64,000 nucleotides of DNA. It comes from Sphingobacterium tabacisoli (GTDB lineage: Bacteria > Bacteroidota > Bacteroidia > Sphingobacteriales > Sphingobacteriaceae). Of the stretch, positions 7,833 to 17,960 are shown piece by piece (position 1 is the stretch's first letter; the number at the start of each line of letters is the position of its first letter). A model generated the notes under the pieces. The model did not search any database and had not been told where the DNA came from. It saw only the letters and a list, made by a program, of their open reading frames with translations. The DNA lies in contig NZ_JAEQMU010000001.1 of NCBI RefSeq assembly GCF_017908035.1, positions 434,001 through 498,000 of the forward strand. The letters are read 5' to 3'. The position numbers and the translations under genes were made by a program.

Positions 7833-7985
7833 GGTTTGTAATGTTTGCTTTGATAAAATCATGATTTCTATACTTTAATAATTTGTCGCGAAACTAAACA
7901 AACCGATCACAGGTATATTACGGATTCCCGTAATACACATCTTATTAATCACAGATGATAGACTACTGTCCGATATAGAGTGCTA

Positions 7986-8017
7986 TTTGCAACTACCCTA
8001 CATACTGATTAACTTTA
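7986..8017 (+). promoter_or_regulatory. Possible Bacteroidota housekeeping promoter for the ECF sigma gene
   Basis: TTTG (7986-7989), 20 nt, then TAACTTTA (8010-8017), close to the TTTG-N19-TAnnTTTG consensus of the group. It lies 40 bp ahead of the sigma factor start. The last base of the -7 box deviates. Confidence 0.4.
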
Positions 8018-8057
8018 GCAAAATTTTTTACGCAAAGACTAACAGTTAACCCTAGGA

Positions 8058-8648
8058 ATGATACCGCATGTTGATATCGATGAAAAAGAACTTCTCCTCC
8101 AGCTTCGGAACGGGGATGCATTAGCTTTCGAGTCACTTTATCTACGATATGCCGACAAACTGAGTGCTCAACTATTCCGCTTACTCAAATCCTGGAATGA
8201 GGTCGAAGAAGCTTTGCAGCAGCTCTTTGTCAAGGTCTGGGAAAACAGAGAAAATATTGATCCAGGAAGGTCATTTCAGGCTTATCTATACAAGATATCC
8301 AGCAATATCGCTGTCGATTACTACCGAAAGCTGTCCAAGGATAAAGAACTTTCCAAGAGTTTGCTCCGACAAATCTCGCTATTATACCATCCTGATAATC
8401 TTACAGCACAGATACAGGCCGATGAAGAGCTGATGCGTACCATTGATAAGCTTCCGCCACAACGCAAAGCCGTTTTTAAACTCTGCAAACTTGAAGGAAA
8501 AAGTTATGCCGAGGTAAGCCGCATACTTTCCATCTCTGAAGCGACTATAGGTGACCATATCGCAAAAGCCAATAGATTTATCTACAATAATTATGATAAG
8601 TCTATCTTTATGCTATCTCTTATCTATGCAACTTCTCTTTTAGATTGA
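8058..8648 (+). CDS. ECF RNA polymerase sigma-70 factor (FecI-like)
   Basis: 196 residues, normal for ECF sigma factors. Region 2 spans about residues 18-90 (DALAFESLYLRYADKLSAQ, KVWENRENIDPGRSFQAYL, and the -10 recognition helix SSNIAVDYYRK). Region 4 covers about 125-180 (LPPQRKAVFKLCKLEGKSYAEVSRILSISEATIGDHI). It would direct RNA polymerase to the promoter of the downstream uptake operon. A FecR-like anti-sigma gene follows after 105 bp and then SusC with an STN domain, the standard cell-surface signalling arrangement. It probably autoregulates little, as in most FecI systems. Confidence 0.93.
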   Translation: MIPHVDIDEKELLLQLRNGDALAFESLYLRYADKLSAQLFRLLKSWNEVEEALQQLFVKVWENRENIDPGRSFQAYLYKISSNIAVDYYRKLSKDKELSKSLLRQISLLYHPDNLTAQIQADEELMRTIDKLPPQRKAVFKLCKLEGKSYAEVSRILSISEATIGDHIAKANRFIYNNYDKSIFMLSLIYATSLLD

Positions 8649-8753
8649 TTTTATTGTTTCTGTATATCAGTTTGTTATGTTTTTTATGTTCTTTTTTTAA
8701 AAATAGAGCAATAGGTTTTACGAGCAACAGCGTATTACCTATAAACAAATATT

Positions 8754-9908
8754 TTGGAAGAGAATCACGCCATCAAACCCTTATATTATAAACTCCTCGA
8801 CAATTCGATCACCGAAGAGGAATACCATCAATTGTTGGCATACTTCGGTTCCGATATAGAACCCGAATATCTGCATGAGATGGTTCTACAAGAACTGGAA
8901 AGCGATGATGCGGTAGATATCTACCTCAATCACCGACAACAGATTACCCATACGGTCAGCAATGTTCGAGAAAAGCTTCGGGTTGCCGTATCAATGGCGC
9001 CACCGAAAGAAAAAACTACTATCAGGAGACTGTTACCTTACTTGGCAGCTGCGCTTATCTTGATTGTTGGGACGGTATCCTACCTATCTTTAAGGTATTC
9101 CGCTACCGATCCCATATTGGCTGGTAATATTGCTCCAGGAACAAATCGTGCTATGCTGATGTTGGAGAGTGGCGAAGAGATTACGTTGAGCGAACAGCAA
9201 GAGGGACTACTTGCTCTGGACGGAATGATTAGCTATACCGATGGCACTGCTATAAAGGAGGTCAACATGTTGCAACAGCTCACACTGACGACTCCAGCCG
9301 CAGGACAGTATCAGATTCAACTGCCCGATGGCACCAAGGCATGGCTTAATGCTTTGTCTTCGATCAGCTATCCTGCACGTTTTGAGAGTGATGTACGCAA
9401 GATAACCGTCACAGGCGAAGTTTATCTCGAAGTCAGTAGAGATGCGTCAAAACGCTTCGTAGTGGTCGCCAACCAACAGGAAATCGAAGTCCTGGGTACC
9501 CATTTCAATATCAATAGCTATGCGGACGATGGGAATACATACACGACGCTTGCTGAGGGAAGCTTAAAAGTGACTAGTAAAGTGGATGGTAGCAACGTAC
9601 AGCTCAAGCCTGGCGAGCAGTCCGTGCTTTCGAATAAAAAAGGCCTTTGGGTTGAAAAAGCAGATATTGAGCAAGTTCTTTCTTGGAAGGAAGGTTTTTA
9701 CATCATTCAGAACCAGCCACTTTCGTTATTCAGCAAACAGATCGAGCGCTGGTACAATGTGGATATAGAAATGGGTAGTAAGGGAGATCTGCGCTTATCT
9801 GCCATGATTCCACGCGACGTTAACCTATCGGAGGTAATCCAGGCCATTGAATTAAAAACAGGCATACAATTTAAAATAGAAGGAAGGAGGATAACAGTAC
9901 AAGAATAA
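8754..9908 (+). CDS. FecR-family anti-sigma factor
   Basis: 384 residues starting at a TTG codon; there is no ATG nearby in frame and the N-terminus (EENHAIKPLYYKLLDNSI) is the expected cytoplasmic sigma-binding part. One membrane helix follows at about 95-117 (LLPYLAAALILIVGTVSYL). The periplasmic FecR domain has QLPDGTKAWLNALSSISYPA and GEVYLEVSRDASKRFVV (about 190-250), and the C-terminus is a secretin/TonB short-N-like segment that would contact the STN domain of SusC. It holds the sigma factor inactive until the outer-membrane transporter reports substrate. Confidence 0.92.
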   Translation: MEENHAIKPLYYKLLDNSITEEEYHQLLAYFGSDIEPEYLHEMVLQELESDDAVDIYLNHRQQITHTVSNVREKLRVAVSMAPPKEKTTIRRLLPYLAAALILIVGTVSYLSLRYSATDPILAGNIAPGTNRAMLMLESGEEITLSEQQEGLLALDGMISYTDGTAIKEVNMLQQLTLTTPAAGQYQIQLPDGTKAWLNALSSISYPARFESDVRKITVTGEVYLEVSRDASKRFVVVANQQEIEVLGTHFNINSYADDGNTYTTLAEGSLKVTSKVDGSNVQLKPGEQSVLSNKKGLWVEKADIEQVLSWKEGFYIIQNQPLSLFSKQIERWYNVDIEMGSKGDLRLSAMIPRDVNLSEVIQAIELKTGIQFKIEGRRITVQE

Positions 9909-10125
9909 AGAACTAGCGAACCCAGCAGTTGTCTAGACATTTTAAGTACTGCCGTCGTGCAGCAAACACCAACGGCAGTGATGTCAGATCACATTTTAAG
10001 CAACTAACTTAATTTTTTAATCGGACAATACAAACTTACGGATTATACAGTACCACTACAAATTCATTGGAAGTACTGTATTATATCTGTTATTAGGTGG
10101 CGTATTGTTCATTTATGAACAATTT

Positions 10126-13100
10126 ATGAAGTATAAAAACAAACCGTATCGAACCGGCAGGGGAATAATCTCTCCACATATCTTTTTGATGATGAAATTG
10201 ACCATATGTATATTCTTTATTTCCATTTTAGGAGCTATGGGCGGTGTGACTGCGCAGCGGGTCCATATTGACGTAAAGGGTGTACCCCTCCAAAAAGTAT
10301 TGATCGATATCGGAAAACAGTCCAAACATATCCTCATTTATGATGATAAGGATTTTAAAGATGCAAAAAAGGTAACCCAGCGCTTTAGCAATAAAGATCT
10401 TTCCGCCGCTTTGGATCTACTACTGGAGGGGCAATCCCTACAATATACCATTCAGGGGAAATCTATTATGATATCTCGCAAGTCCAAACCTGCAATTTCT
10501 GCTTCTATGCCTATAGACAAGGTAATAGTCCAAAGCTCCATTAAGGGGAGAGTGACGAATGATAGAGGAGAGCCCCTTGTTGGAGCTAGCATCAAGGTCA
10601 AGAATACAAAAATAGGTACTACAACCGACGATGAGGGGTATTTCGTTTTGAATAATGTAGAGAATTCATGTGTACTAATTATCTCTTTTATAGGCTATCT
10701 GGATCGAGAAGTTAATGGAGCAGGAGATATAGGTTCTGTCAGATTAAGATTAAATGATAATCCCGTAGACGAAGTTCAGGTGATCGCTTATGGAACAGAA
10801 TCCAAGCGCCTCAGTGTTGGCGCTGTATCAAGCGTATCTGCAGATGAAATCGCACGTCAACCTGTCACCAATCCGTTATTGGCATTACAGGGCCAGGTCG
10901 CTGGCTTGGCAATTTCTGCTACCAATGGCGTACCCGGCTCTACTGCATTGGTGCAAGTCCGTGGGCAGAATACCTTAGGCACAACACTACAGGTCAAGCC
11001 TTATGACCAACCCTTATTTATCATTGATGGTGTTCCGTTTGCACCTCAAAATGTCAATATCAATCAATTGAATAATCTTGCCACGGCACAGTCTTTCAAT
11101 GGAGGAATAAGCCAGCCAACAGGACTCAGTCCATTCAATAGTATCAATCCCAATGACATTGAAAGTATAAGTATATTGAAGGATGCCGCCGCTACCTCCA
11201 TCTACGGATCTCAGGCTGCTAACGGAGTTGTTTTAATAACGACAAAGCGGGGTGAGTCTGGAAAAACTACACTTGATATAAATCTAAATACACAGTTTAA
11301 TTCCACCGCTCGGCCGTCACGTCTGATGAATACGCAGCAATATCTTCAGTTACGGCGAGAGGCGTATGCGATAGACGGGCTAGTACCTTCTGATGATCCT
11401 AACGATTATGAGGGATTTGCACCTGATCTTACAATTTTTGAACAGGATAAATACACCAACTGGCAAAAAATAATCACAGGTAAGATGACACGTAATACAG
11501 ATATGCACGCCACCCTATCCGGAGGTTCTGCTTCCAATACATTTCTTGTGGCAGCAGGATATACAAGTTCTGATTACAACTATCCTGGTGATTTTTCGGA
11601 CAAGCGTTTTACGTTACACAGCGCTATACACAATACCTCAGCCAATGATCGCTTCACACTTGATTTAGTCGCTGATTATGGATATGACCAAAATAATTCA
11701 GCCAATTATCAAGGCAGGCAAGGAGTACTACTAGCACCCAATATGCCTGATTTGGTGTCCCCTAATGGAGATCTGGTATGGAATTATAACGGTTATCCTT
11801 TAGAAGTTCAGAACTTTTATAGTTCGCTAATGCAACCTGTGTATTTACAAAACTATAATTTCAATAGTTCCTTGAGGATCAACTATAAGATAGCGAAAGG
11901 ATTAATGATAGGTACTAACGTGGGCTTTAGTAGGAGTAATACAGACGAGCGGTCTGAAAATCCTGCCCGTTCGCAAAATCCTTCCTTTGCAGAAGCAAGC
12001 GCGGGCTTTGGCAGTAATGTCTCACAGGCGATCAATGTTGAGCCACAACTGAATTATAACCTTTCGATTGGTGGAGGGATACTGACCGCTTTACTTGGGG
12101 GCACCTATAAGAAGGTTACAAATGATGCTTACCAGGTAGAAGGATATGGTTATTCAAATGATAACTTCTTAGGGTCTATTATCGGAGCTACCGATACTTA
12201 CCCCTTTGAAACCAAAAATCTATTTAAATATAGTGCAGGTTTTGCCCGTCTTAAATACATTTACGATCAGAAATATATCCTGGAAGCTTCGGGAAGAAGG
12301 GACGGTTCTAGCAACTTTGGACCTGGTCGTCAGTTCGGTAATTTCGCATCAATAGGGGCTGCTTGGATTTTTTCAGAAGAAAAGATTGTCAGAGATCTTG
12401 TTTCCTTTTTAGGTTATGGCAAGTTTTCTGGAAGCTATGGTACTACCGGCGGCGATGCTTCCAAAGCCTACTCTTATCAGGCATTGTACGAAAATTTATC
12501 AGGAGTTCTACCATTTCAGGGGATTAAACCAGCCTATGCTTATAACCTCTATAACCCAGATTTTAGTTGGGCGACAAAAAAATCTCTGAACCTAGCGTTA
12601 GATTTAAGCTTCATCGATAATAGAATATCCGTAAACACCACTTTTTATAGAAACAGACAGGGCAATCAGTTAGTGGATATGCCACTCCCGGTACAGACGG
12701 GTTTTACACGCGTATTTGGTAACCTAGATGCACTTGTACAAAACAAAGGGTGGGAGTTTACAATCATGTCGAGTAATGTTAAGAATGATAATTTCTCGTG
12801 GTCTTCTACTTTTAATCTGACCTTTAACCGGAATAAACTGCTTGATTTTCCAGATTTAGCATCCTCTGCTTATGCAAATAAATATATTATTGGACAACCG
12901 ACTTCTATAATAATAGGATATAAATATAAGGGGGTCAATCCAGACACCGGATTATATGAATTTTATGACAAAGACGGTAACACCACCTATAATCCAAAGT
13001 TCGGGATGGCAGCCAATGGGGGAGACCAGGTGCCTATAGGCAATATGGATATCAAGTATATGGGGGGAATTGGTAACAATTTTACATATAAAGATTTTGG

Positions 13101-13545
13101 TCTATATATATTTTGCCAGTTTTCAAGTAGTTACTCGCCCAACTATCTTTCTGCTCTTTACACGTCAGATTTCCCCGGCGCACCTACTAATCAACCTGTA
13201 GCGATATTAGATAACTATTGGCAGCAACCCGGAGATGATGCTCTCATCCAGCGTTTAGCAAGCAGTTATAATTCGAGCTCTCTTCGTACTATACCTATTT
13301 TTACCCAATCTGACGGCGTATATAGCAATAATACATATTTGAGAGTCAAGACTGTAGCTCTGTCCTACACATTGCCAGAAAGAATCCTGAAGCACATACA
13401 TGTAAAAGGAGGAGGGATATATGCCAATGCTCAAAACTTGTTTACCATTACAAATTATAAGGTTGGCGATCCTGAGCAGCCCGGCACTATTACGGCTTTA
13501 CCTTTACAGCGGATTGTTGCGTTAGGTCTGAATCTTAAATTTTAA
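10126..13545 (+). CDS. SusC/RagA-type TonB-linked outer-membrane transporter with STN domain
   Basis: About 1139 residues from the ATG at 10126. Signal segment MMKLTICIFFISILGAMGG, then an STN (secretin/TonB short N-terminal) domain (about 45-105, VLIDIGKQSKHILIYDD), a carboxypeptidase-regulatory-like beta domain (about 130-210, GRVTNDRGEPLVGASIKVKN), the plug with the SusC signature (DIESISILKDAAATSIYGS), and a long beta-barrel ending in an aromatic/hydrophobic residue (LNLKF). It imports a large nutrient together with SusD, powered by TonB. The STN domain links it to the FecI/FecR pair upstream. The substrate cannot be told; no glycosidase is nearby, so a peptide or iron-type nutrient is equally possible. 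Confidence 0.93.
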   Translation: MKYKNKPYRTGRGIISPHIFLMMKLTICIFFISILGAMGGVTAQRVHIDVKGVPLQKVLIDIGKQSKHILIYDDKDFKDAKKVTQRFSNKDLSAALDLLLEGQSLQYTIQGKSIMISRKSKPAISASMPIDKVIVQSSIKGRVTNDRGEPLVGASIKVKNTKIGTTTDDEGYFVLNNVENSCVLIISFIGYLDREVNGAGDIGSVRLRLNDNPVDEVQVIAYGTESKRLSVGAVSSVSADEIARQPVTNPLLALQGQVAGLAISATNGVPGSTALVQVRGQNTLGTTLQVKPYDQPLFIIDGVPFAPQNVNINQLNNLATAQSFNGGISQPTGLSPFNSINPNDIESISILKDAAATSIYGSQAANGVVLITTKRGESGKTTLDINLNTQFNSTARPSRLMNTQQYLQLRREAYAIDGLVPSDDPNDYEGFAPDLTIFEQDKYTNWQKIITGKMTRNTDMHATLSGGSASNTFLVAAGYTSSDYNYPGDFSDKRFTLHSAIHNTSANDRFTLDLVADYGYDQNNSANYQGRQGVLLAPNMPDLVSPNGDLVWNYNGYPLEVQNFYSSLMQPVYLQNYNFNSSLRINYKIAKGLMIGTNVGFSRSNTDERSENPARSQNPSFAEASAGFGSNVSQAINVEPQLNYNLSIGGGILTALLGGTYKKVTNDAYQVEGYGYSNDNFLGSIIGATDTYPFETKNLFKYSAGFARLKYIYDQKYILEASGRRDGSSNFGPGRQFGNFASIGAAWIFSEEKIVRDLVSFLGYGKFSGSYGTTGGDASKAYSYQALYENLSGVLPFQGIKPAYAYNLYNPDFSWATKKSLNLALDLSFIDNRISVNTTFYRNRQGNQLVDMPLPVQTGFTRVFGNLDALVQNKGWEFTIMSSNVKNDNFSWSSTFNLTFNRNKLLDFPDLASSAYANKYIIGQPTSIIIGYKYKGVNPDTGLYEFYDKDGNTTYNPKFGMAANGGDQVPIGNMDIKYMGGIGNNFTYKDFGLYIFCQFSSSYSPNYLSALYTSDFPGAPTNQPVAILDNYWQQPGDDALIQRLASSYNSSSLRTIPIFTQSDGVYSNNTYLRVKTVALSYTLPERILKHIHVKGGGIYANAQNLFTITNYKVGDPEQPGTITALPLQRIVALGLNLKF

Positions 13546-13557
13546 GCAGTTATTATC

Positions 13558-14967
13558 ATGAAAAAAAGCGCTTATATATATATAATCAAAATCAGCTTCT
13601 TATTTACCGCATTATACCTCTTCGGAAGCTGCAAAAAGCTGATAGAGATACCGGGCAACCCGCCGACCTTCATCACCAAAGAACAACAATTTGCCGATAG
13701 TGCCACTGCGATGTCTGCGGTGGTAGGCGCATATTCTTATAGTCAAGGCAAAGGATTTGGTTATAGCGATGCCAATTTTACTGTGGCCACAGGGCTTTCT
13801 GCCGACGAAATCTCAGTTACAGCTAGCAACACCGATTATACTCATTTTTATAATTATATGCTGACACCTTTGAGTGGAGGCATAGTCTCTCTATGGCAAT
13901 ATCCTTATCAAGGAGTATACAAAGTAAACGATATTCTGGAGGGTGTGTCACATAGCAAAGGTCTTTCACAATCGTTTATCAGGCAGATATCAGGCGAGAT
14001 GAAAGTTCTCAGGGCTCTATACTATTTTAATATGGTAAATATATTTGGAGGGGTACCTTTAGTCACGTCGACAGATTATCAACATACGGCTCGTTTTCCA
14101 AGGACTTCCGTTGACGAGGTCTATCGACAGGTTATCCAAGATTTAGAGGAGGCCGTTATCGATTTATCTCCCGATTATCCATCGAGTGGACGCCAGCGCC
14201 CGAATCTTTACACAGCAAAAGCATTGTTGTCCAAAGTGTTTCTATACCGCGGAAATTGGAAGGAGGCATATGATGCAGCCGATGATGTGATCAAAAGTGG
14301 GATCTACAGTATCAGCGATGTTGCTGTAGACGCAGCTTTCTTAGAAGGTAGTGACGAAGCGATTTGGCAACTACCTGTAAAGAACTCTTATAGGCAGACT
14401 GATGACGCTCAGACTTTTGTCCCGTCAGCCGGAGTATTGCCAAAATATTTGGTAACTCCATTTCTTCTCAATCAATTTGAAAAATCTGATCAACGTCTTC
14501 AGCATTGGGTAGGAGTATCCATTGTCAAGGGGGATAGCTTTTATTATCCTTTCAAATATAAGAACAAGCAGGCATCAAGCCTCCCTCTAGAGAATTTGAT
14601 GATAGTTCGGCTTGGAGAAGTATTACTGATACGTGCTGAAGCGGCCGCGCATCTACACAATCTAGAACAAGCGGTGAAAGATCTAGATGTCATCCGTAGG
14701 AGAGCAGGATTGGAGAATAGTATCATAGACAAGACTTCACAGCAAGTAGTGTTGAATGCGATTATGAAAGAACGGCAGTTAGAACTGTGCTTTGAGTGGG
14801 GTAATCGTTGGTTTGATTTAAAGAGGAACGTAACCATAGAGAGCTCGGCATCCACTGTACTTGGTGATGAAAAGGCAGGTTATACATCTGATGCAGCGCT
14901 GTATCCTATTCCCCAGGGACAGCGGCAGTTGAACAATTTGCTGGAGCAGAATCCTGGTTACAATTAA
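13558..14967 (+). CDS. SusD/RagB-type surface lipoprotein
   Basis: 469 residues. Lipoprotein leader ending LFGSC, then the SusD fold: TPR-like helices with the typical EMKVLRALYYFNMVNIFGGVP (about 145-165, the RALYYF..N.FG motif) and a C-terminal half with AIMKERQLELCFEWGNRWFDLKR (about 400-422), a hallmark of the family. It caps the SusC barrel on the cell surface and binds the substrate. It starts 12 bp after SusC and is surely co-transcribed. Confidence 0.93.
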   Translation: MKKSAYIYIIKISFLFTALYLFGSCKKLIEIPGNPPTFITKEQQFADSATAMSAVVGAYSYSQGKGFGYSDANFTVATGLSADEISVTASNTDYTHFYNYMLTPLSGGIVSLWQYPYQGVYKVNDILEGVSHSKGLSQSFIRQISGEMKVLRALYYFNMVNIFGGVPLVTSTDYQHTARFPRTSVDEVYRQVIQDLEEAVIDLSPDYPSSGRQRPNLYTAKALLSKVFLYRGNWKEAYDAADDVIKSGIYSISDVAVDAAFLEGSDEAIWQLPVKNSYRQTDDAQTFVPSAGVLPKYLVTPFLLNQFEKSDQRLQHWVGVSIVKGDSFYYPFKYKNKQASSLPLENLMIVRLGEVLLIRAEAAAHLHNLEQAVKDLDVIRRRAGLENSIIDKTSQQVVLNAIMKERQLELCFEWGNRWFDLKRNVTIESSASTVLGDEKAGYTSDAALYPIPQGQRQLNNLLEQNPGYN

Positions 14968-15002
14968 CACACAAATACAAAATGAATTTAAACGATATCC
15001 CA

Positions 15003-16076
15003 ATGAAGAAGAAAAACTTCTCCCGCTATATTTTATTTGCCATATTATCCAGTTTGAGTCTAACAGTGAGTGGGCAGAATACCACATTATCGGCCCATCT
15101 CAAAGAGCTGTCAAATGGCGCTGTTACGTTGTTCTATATGAAAGATGGTCTTTCCATTGTTGACACTTCTCTTATCCAGAATGAAAGATTTGAATGGAGT
15201 ACTGATTTATTGGAGCCCACACGTATTACATTGACAGTGGGGTCTAGCTTTTATCATTTTTTTGCTGAACCAGGGAATATTCAACTAAATGGTATTGCTG
15301 ACAGGACGGATACATATGTTCTTAAAGGCTCCTCTGTACAACGTGATGCGGATCTGTTTGATGCTTTTACAAAAGATCTAAGGCATACTTGGGATTCTTT
15401 GTATACTGCACTCCGCGAAGCGCCTGCAGAGCAAAAGGCAATAATTGAAAAAGAACGCAAAGTTGTGCGAAGCCAAAATGACAAAAGAGTCGAGGCATTT
15501 ATTTTGAATAACCCAGCGAGTTCTTACAGTTTATATTTAATAGGACTAGAACGGGATTTTAGCAGAATACGATATCTATATAGCTTGCTGGACGATTCCG
15601 TCAGACAAACATTTGCTGGTGATAAAGTTGCAAAGAAGCTAGGCGCCTTGTCCAGAAGTCAGGTAGGTGAGCAAATCAAGGACTTTACACAACCCGATAC
15701 TTTAGGCAATTCTGTGTCATTCAACGAGTTTAAAGGGCATTATGTTTTAGTAGACTTTTGGGCTAGTTGGTGTATACCATGCCGCGCAGAAAATCCTAAC
15801 GTGTTGAAGGTTTATAATAAATATAAAGAAAAGGGATTTGAAGTGATAGGTATTTCCTTAGATGATAAAATGCAGAGTTGGAAAAAAGCTATTCGAGATG
15901 ATAAACTGCCCTGGGTAAATGTCTCCGATCTCAAAGGCGCAAAAAATGACGTTGCTATTGCCTATGCTATCGAATTTATTCCAAGCAATTTATTGGTCGA
16001 CCCTTCCGGAAAGATTATCGCTAAAGACTTGAGAGGTGATGCTCTGGATCAAAAGCTGGCTGAATTGTATGATTAA
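15003..16076 (+). CDS. TlpA-like thioredoxin-fold lipoprotein or periplasmic protein with DUF4369-type N-terminus
   Basis: 357 residues from the ATG at 15003, chosen because MKKKNFSRYILFAILSSLSL is a normal signal peptide; the ATG at 14982 would add seven residues. Residues about 25-110 resemble the DUF4369 beta domain that accompanies such proteins in Bacteroidota. The C-terminal half is an AhpC/TSA-thioredoxin domain with the redox motif WASWCIPC (about residue 250), predicted to work on disulfides in the periplasm. It is the last gene of the FecI/FecR/SusCD locus. TlpA-like proteins are frequent partners of SusCD; their role there is not established. Confidence 0.85.
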   Translation: MKKKNFSRYILFAILSSLSLTVSGQNTTLSAHLKELSNGAVTLFYMKDGLSIVDTSLIQNERFEWSTDLLEPTRITLTVGSSFYHFFAEPGNIQLNGIADRTDTYVLKGSSVQRDADLFDAFTKDLRHTWDSLYTALREAPAEQKAIIEKERKVVRSQNDKRVEAFILNNPASSYSLYLIGLERDFSRIRYLYSLLDDSVRQTFAGDKVAKKLGALSRSQVGEQIKDFTQPDTLGNSVSFNEFKGHYVLVDFWASWCIPCRAENPNVLKVYNKYKEKGFEVIGISLDDKMQSWKKAIRDDKLPWVNVSDLKGAKNDVAIAYAIEFIPSNLLVDPSGKIIAKDLRGDALDQKLAELYD

Positions 16077-16101
16077 TCATTAAGCGTATCCGAGAAGTTC
16101 A

Positions 16102-16154
16102 TTCGTTGCACTATATGTGCAAAAATACAATTATTGCGCTATATGTGCAACGAA
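16102..16154. terminator. Long inverted repeat between convergent genes
   Basis: TTCGTTGCACTATATGTGCAA and a near-complementary arm at 16134-16154 form a long imperfect hairpin; each arm itself is nearly palindromic (TTGCAC..GTGCAA). It lies between the TlpA gene and the convergent nuclease gene, so bidirectional termination is likely. A double operator is the alternative. Confidence 0.55.
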
Positions 16155-16194
16155 TTTATTTCCTAGATAATGATAATCCTTTCCTGTACAGCCT

Positions 16195-17277
16195 CTACTC
16201 ATACTGTTTCAGCGTCTCGACCAGTTCCTTTTTGTAGGTAAATATATCATCGATATCCTCTAGCAGCTTCTTTTCGCCCTTGTCTTTGCCATTATGGAAT
16301 ACCTCCAGGTATTTATTTGCCGAGTTGAAATGTTGCCTTGCCAACGGTTTTCTATTATTATCATCCAGCAATATTCCAAAGTACGACTGTGTATCCCTGA
16401 ATGCAATCCTAGGCGAGGGGACATGCTCCCTGAGGATAGCTTTTACAATCTGTGAGCCTTCCAGTTCCTCCTGTGTCGTTATTATCTTAGGCCCCTCATC
16501 CACCTCCGTATTGTCATCAATAGGCTCTACAGCGGCTATTGGCTTCTGCGGAATAGTATCGTTGATATGCAGCGCACTTTTTAGCCTCGAGTTTATAGAC
16601 TCATTGATTGACGAAGTCAATGCCTTTTTGGTATACTCCCTAAAAGCCAGCATTCTAGTAGCAGTGAGTGGCTTGTCAAAAAACTTGCTGACCAATAACT
16701 TCACTAGCTCATCACTCGGTTCGTCGATTTCTTTTTCAAACTCCTTCTTGATCGCTTTGATATATTTCAATGCCTCAGCCGAATCCAATATACCTTCCAG
16801 ATGATAGCCCTGCTTGGTAAATTTTTCCAGTATCTTGATATTAGAGTCCTTCAGGTTCGACAGATCCAACGTAAAGAAAGGCTTCTCATCCATGATATTC
16901 GGCTTCTCCAGATCCGCATAGAAGTTGTAGATGTGGCCATTAGTTAATACCCCAAATCGAGCCTTAGAAACATGATAATAACGGTGTAACTGCGAGTTGT
17001 GCGCATCAGGGTTACCCTTCCAATGTTTACATTCGATAATCAGTATCGGCTCACCGTCCTTCTTAATCACGTAATCTACTTTTTCCCCCTTTTTCGTTCC
17101 GATATCACAGATGAATTCAGGGATCACCTCCGTAGGGTTGAAGATGTCATACCCCAGTATCTGGATAAAAGGCATTACAAAAGCATTTTTCGTAGCCTCT
17201 TCTGTACCGATCTGCTCTTTCAGAGCGTCTACACGCTGGTGCAGCTGTTCCAACTTCATTTTTAAGTCTGTTTCCAT
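16195..17277 (-). CDS. Stand-alone HsdR N-terminal-like PD-(D/E)XK nuclease
   Basis: 360 residues. Residues 1-130 match the type I restriction R-subunit N-terminal (HSDR_N) pattern: NAFVMPFIQILGYDIFNP (32-49), then the nuclease core with Asp68 (KVDYVI) and Glu82-x-Lys84 (LIIECKHW). There is no helicase or ATPase part, and no M or S gene nearby. The C-terminal 60 residues (SYFGILLDDNNRKPLARQHF) form an extra module found in such short proteins. Predicted to cut DNA; in this setting, at the edge of a defence island, it may be an anti-phage nuclease or a remnant recruited from a type I system. The catalytic residues look intact. Confidence 0.8.
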   Translation of the reverse strand: METDLKMKLEQLHQRVDALKEQIGTEEATKNAFVMPFIQILGYDIFNPTEVIPEFICDIGTKKGEKVDYVIKKDGEPILIIECKHWKGNPDAHNSQLHRYYHVSKARFGVLTNGHIYNFYADLEKPNIMDEKPFFTLDLSNLKDSNIKILEKFTKQGYHLEGILDSAEALKYIKAIKKEFEKEIDEPSDELVKLLVSKFFDKPLTATRMLAFREYTKKALTSSINESINSRLKSALHINDTIPQKPIAAVEPIDDNTEVDEGPKIITTQEELEGSQIVKAILREHVPSPRIAFRDTQSYFGILLDDNNRKPLARQHFNSANKYLEVFHNGKDKGEKKLLEDIDDIFTYKKELVETLKQYE

Positions 17278-17603
17278 AATTTGTTGTTAAAGTCTATGCG
17301 CATCTCAAAAGCACATGATTTGGTCAATACTATGTTTCTCCGTTTATATGGTTACCTAAAGCTAGATAATAAACCTCATGAAATCAATTGTTTTTGAATT
17401 TAATTACAATCCACTTTACAATATTGTCAATTTTAATAATAATATAATACAGGTTGTTACGGCTTCCCGTAAATGCTATTCTATTTAAGTTATGACCTTT
17501 GTGCAATAATTTGTTGAATAAGCATTGGGTTACTGAATAAGTTTTGACTATTTTAGGAGAAGCCAAACTACGTATACGAAGCCGTAGCATTTATAAAGTT
17601 CAA

Positions 17604-17864
17604 ATGAGAGAAATCAAAGTATTATATTCACGAAAGCACGGTACGATTGAAGCTTCACAATATAAGTGCGGTACCTATCCTCACACAGCCAAAATTGTGG
17701 CTACCTTCTATGATTTAGGGAAAGCCAACAAGTTTATTGTAAGGGTGCTAGATAAGTGGGATTTTAGCAATCCAGAACTGCTTCCCGCGAATGATGATTT
17801 AAAATCTGAATGGATCAGGTTTGAGTTCGACACTCAGATTAAAAAACACTTAAACATAATCTAA
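17604..17864 (+). CDS. Small protein of unknown function
   Basis: 86 residues from the ATG at 17604 (the frame is open from 17544, but MREIKVLYS is the natural start). It has a mixed beta/alpha composition, no signal peptide and no membrane segment; HTAKIVATFYDLGKANKFIVRVL suggests a short beta-alpha core. It lies 95 bp ahead of the membrane protein gene on the same strand and may be its partner. Family not recognised. Confidence 0.5.
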   Translation: MREIKVLYSRKHGTIEASQYKCGTYPHTAKIVATFYDLGKANKFIVRVLDKWDFSNPELLPANDDLKSEWIRFEFDTQIKKHLNII

Positions 17865-17960
17865 ACGATTAATCGAGCTTACGTAATATAAACAAGATGC
17901 TTTGATTGTTCGCTTCTTGTCGTTAATGAATACTTAGGTCTAAAGATACATACATAGAAC

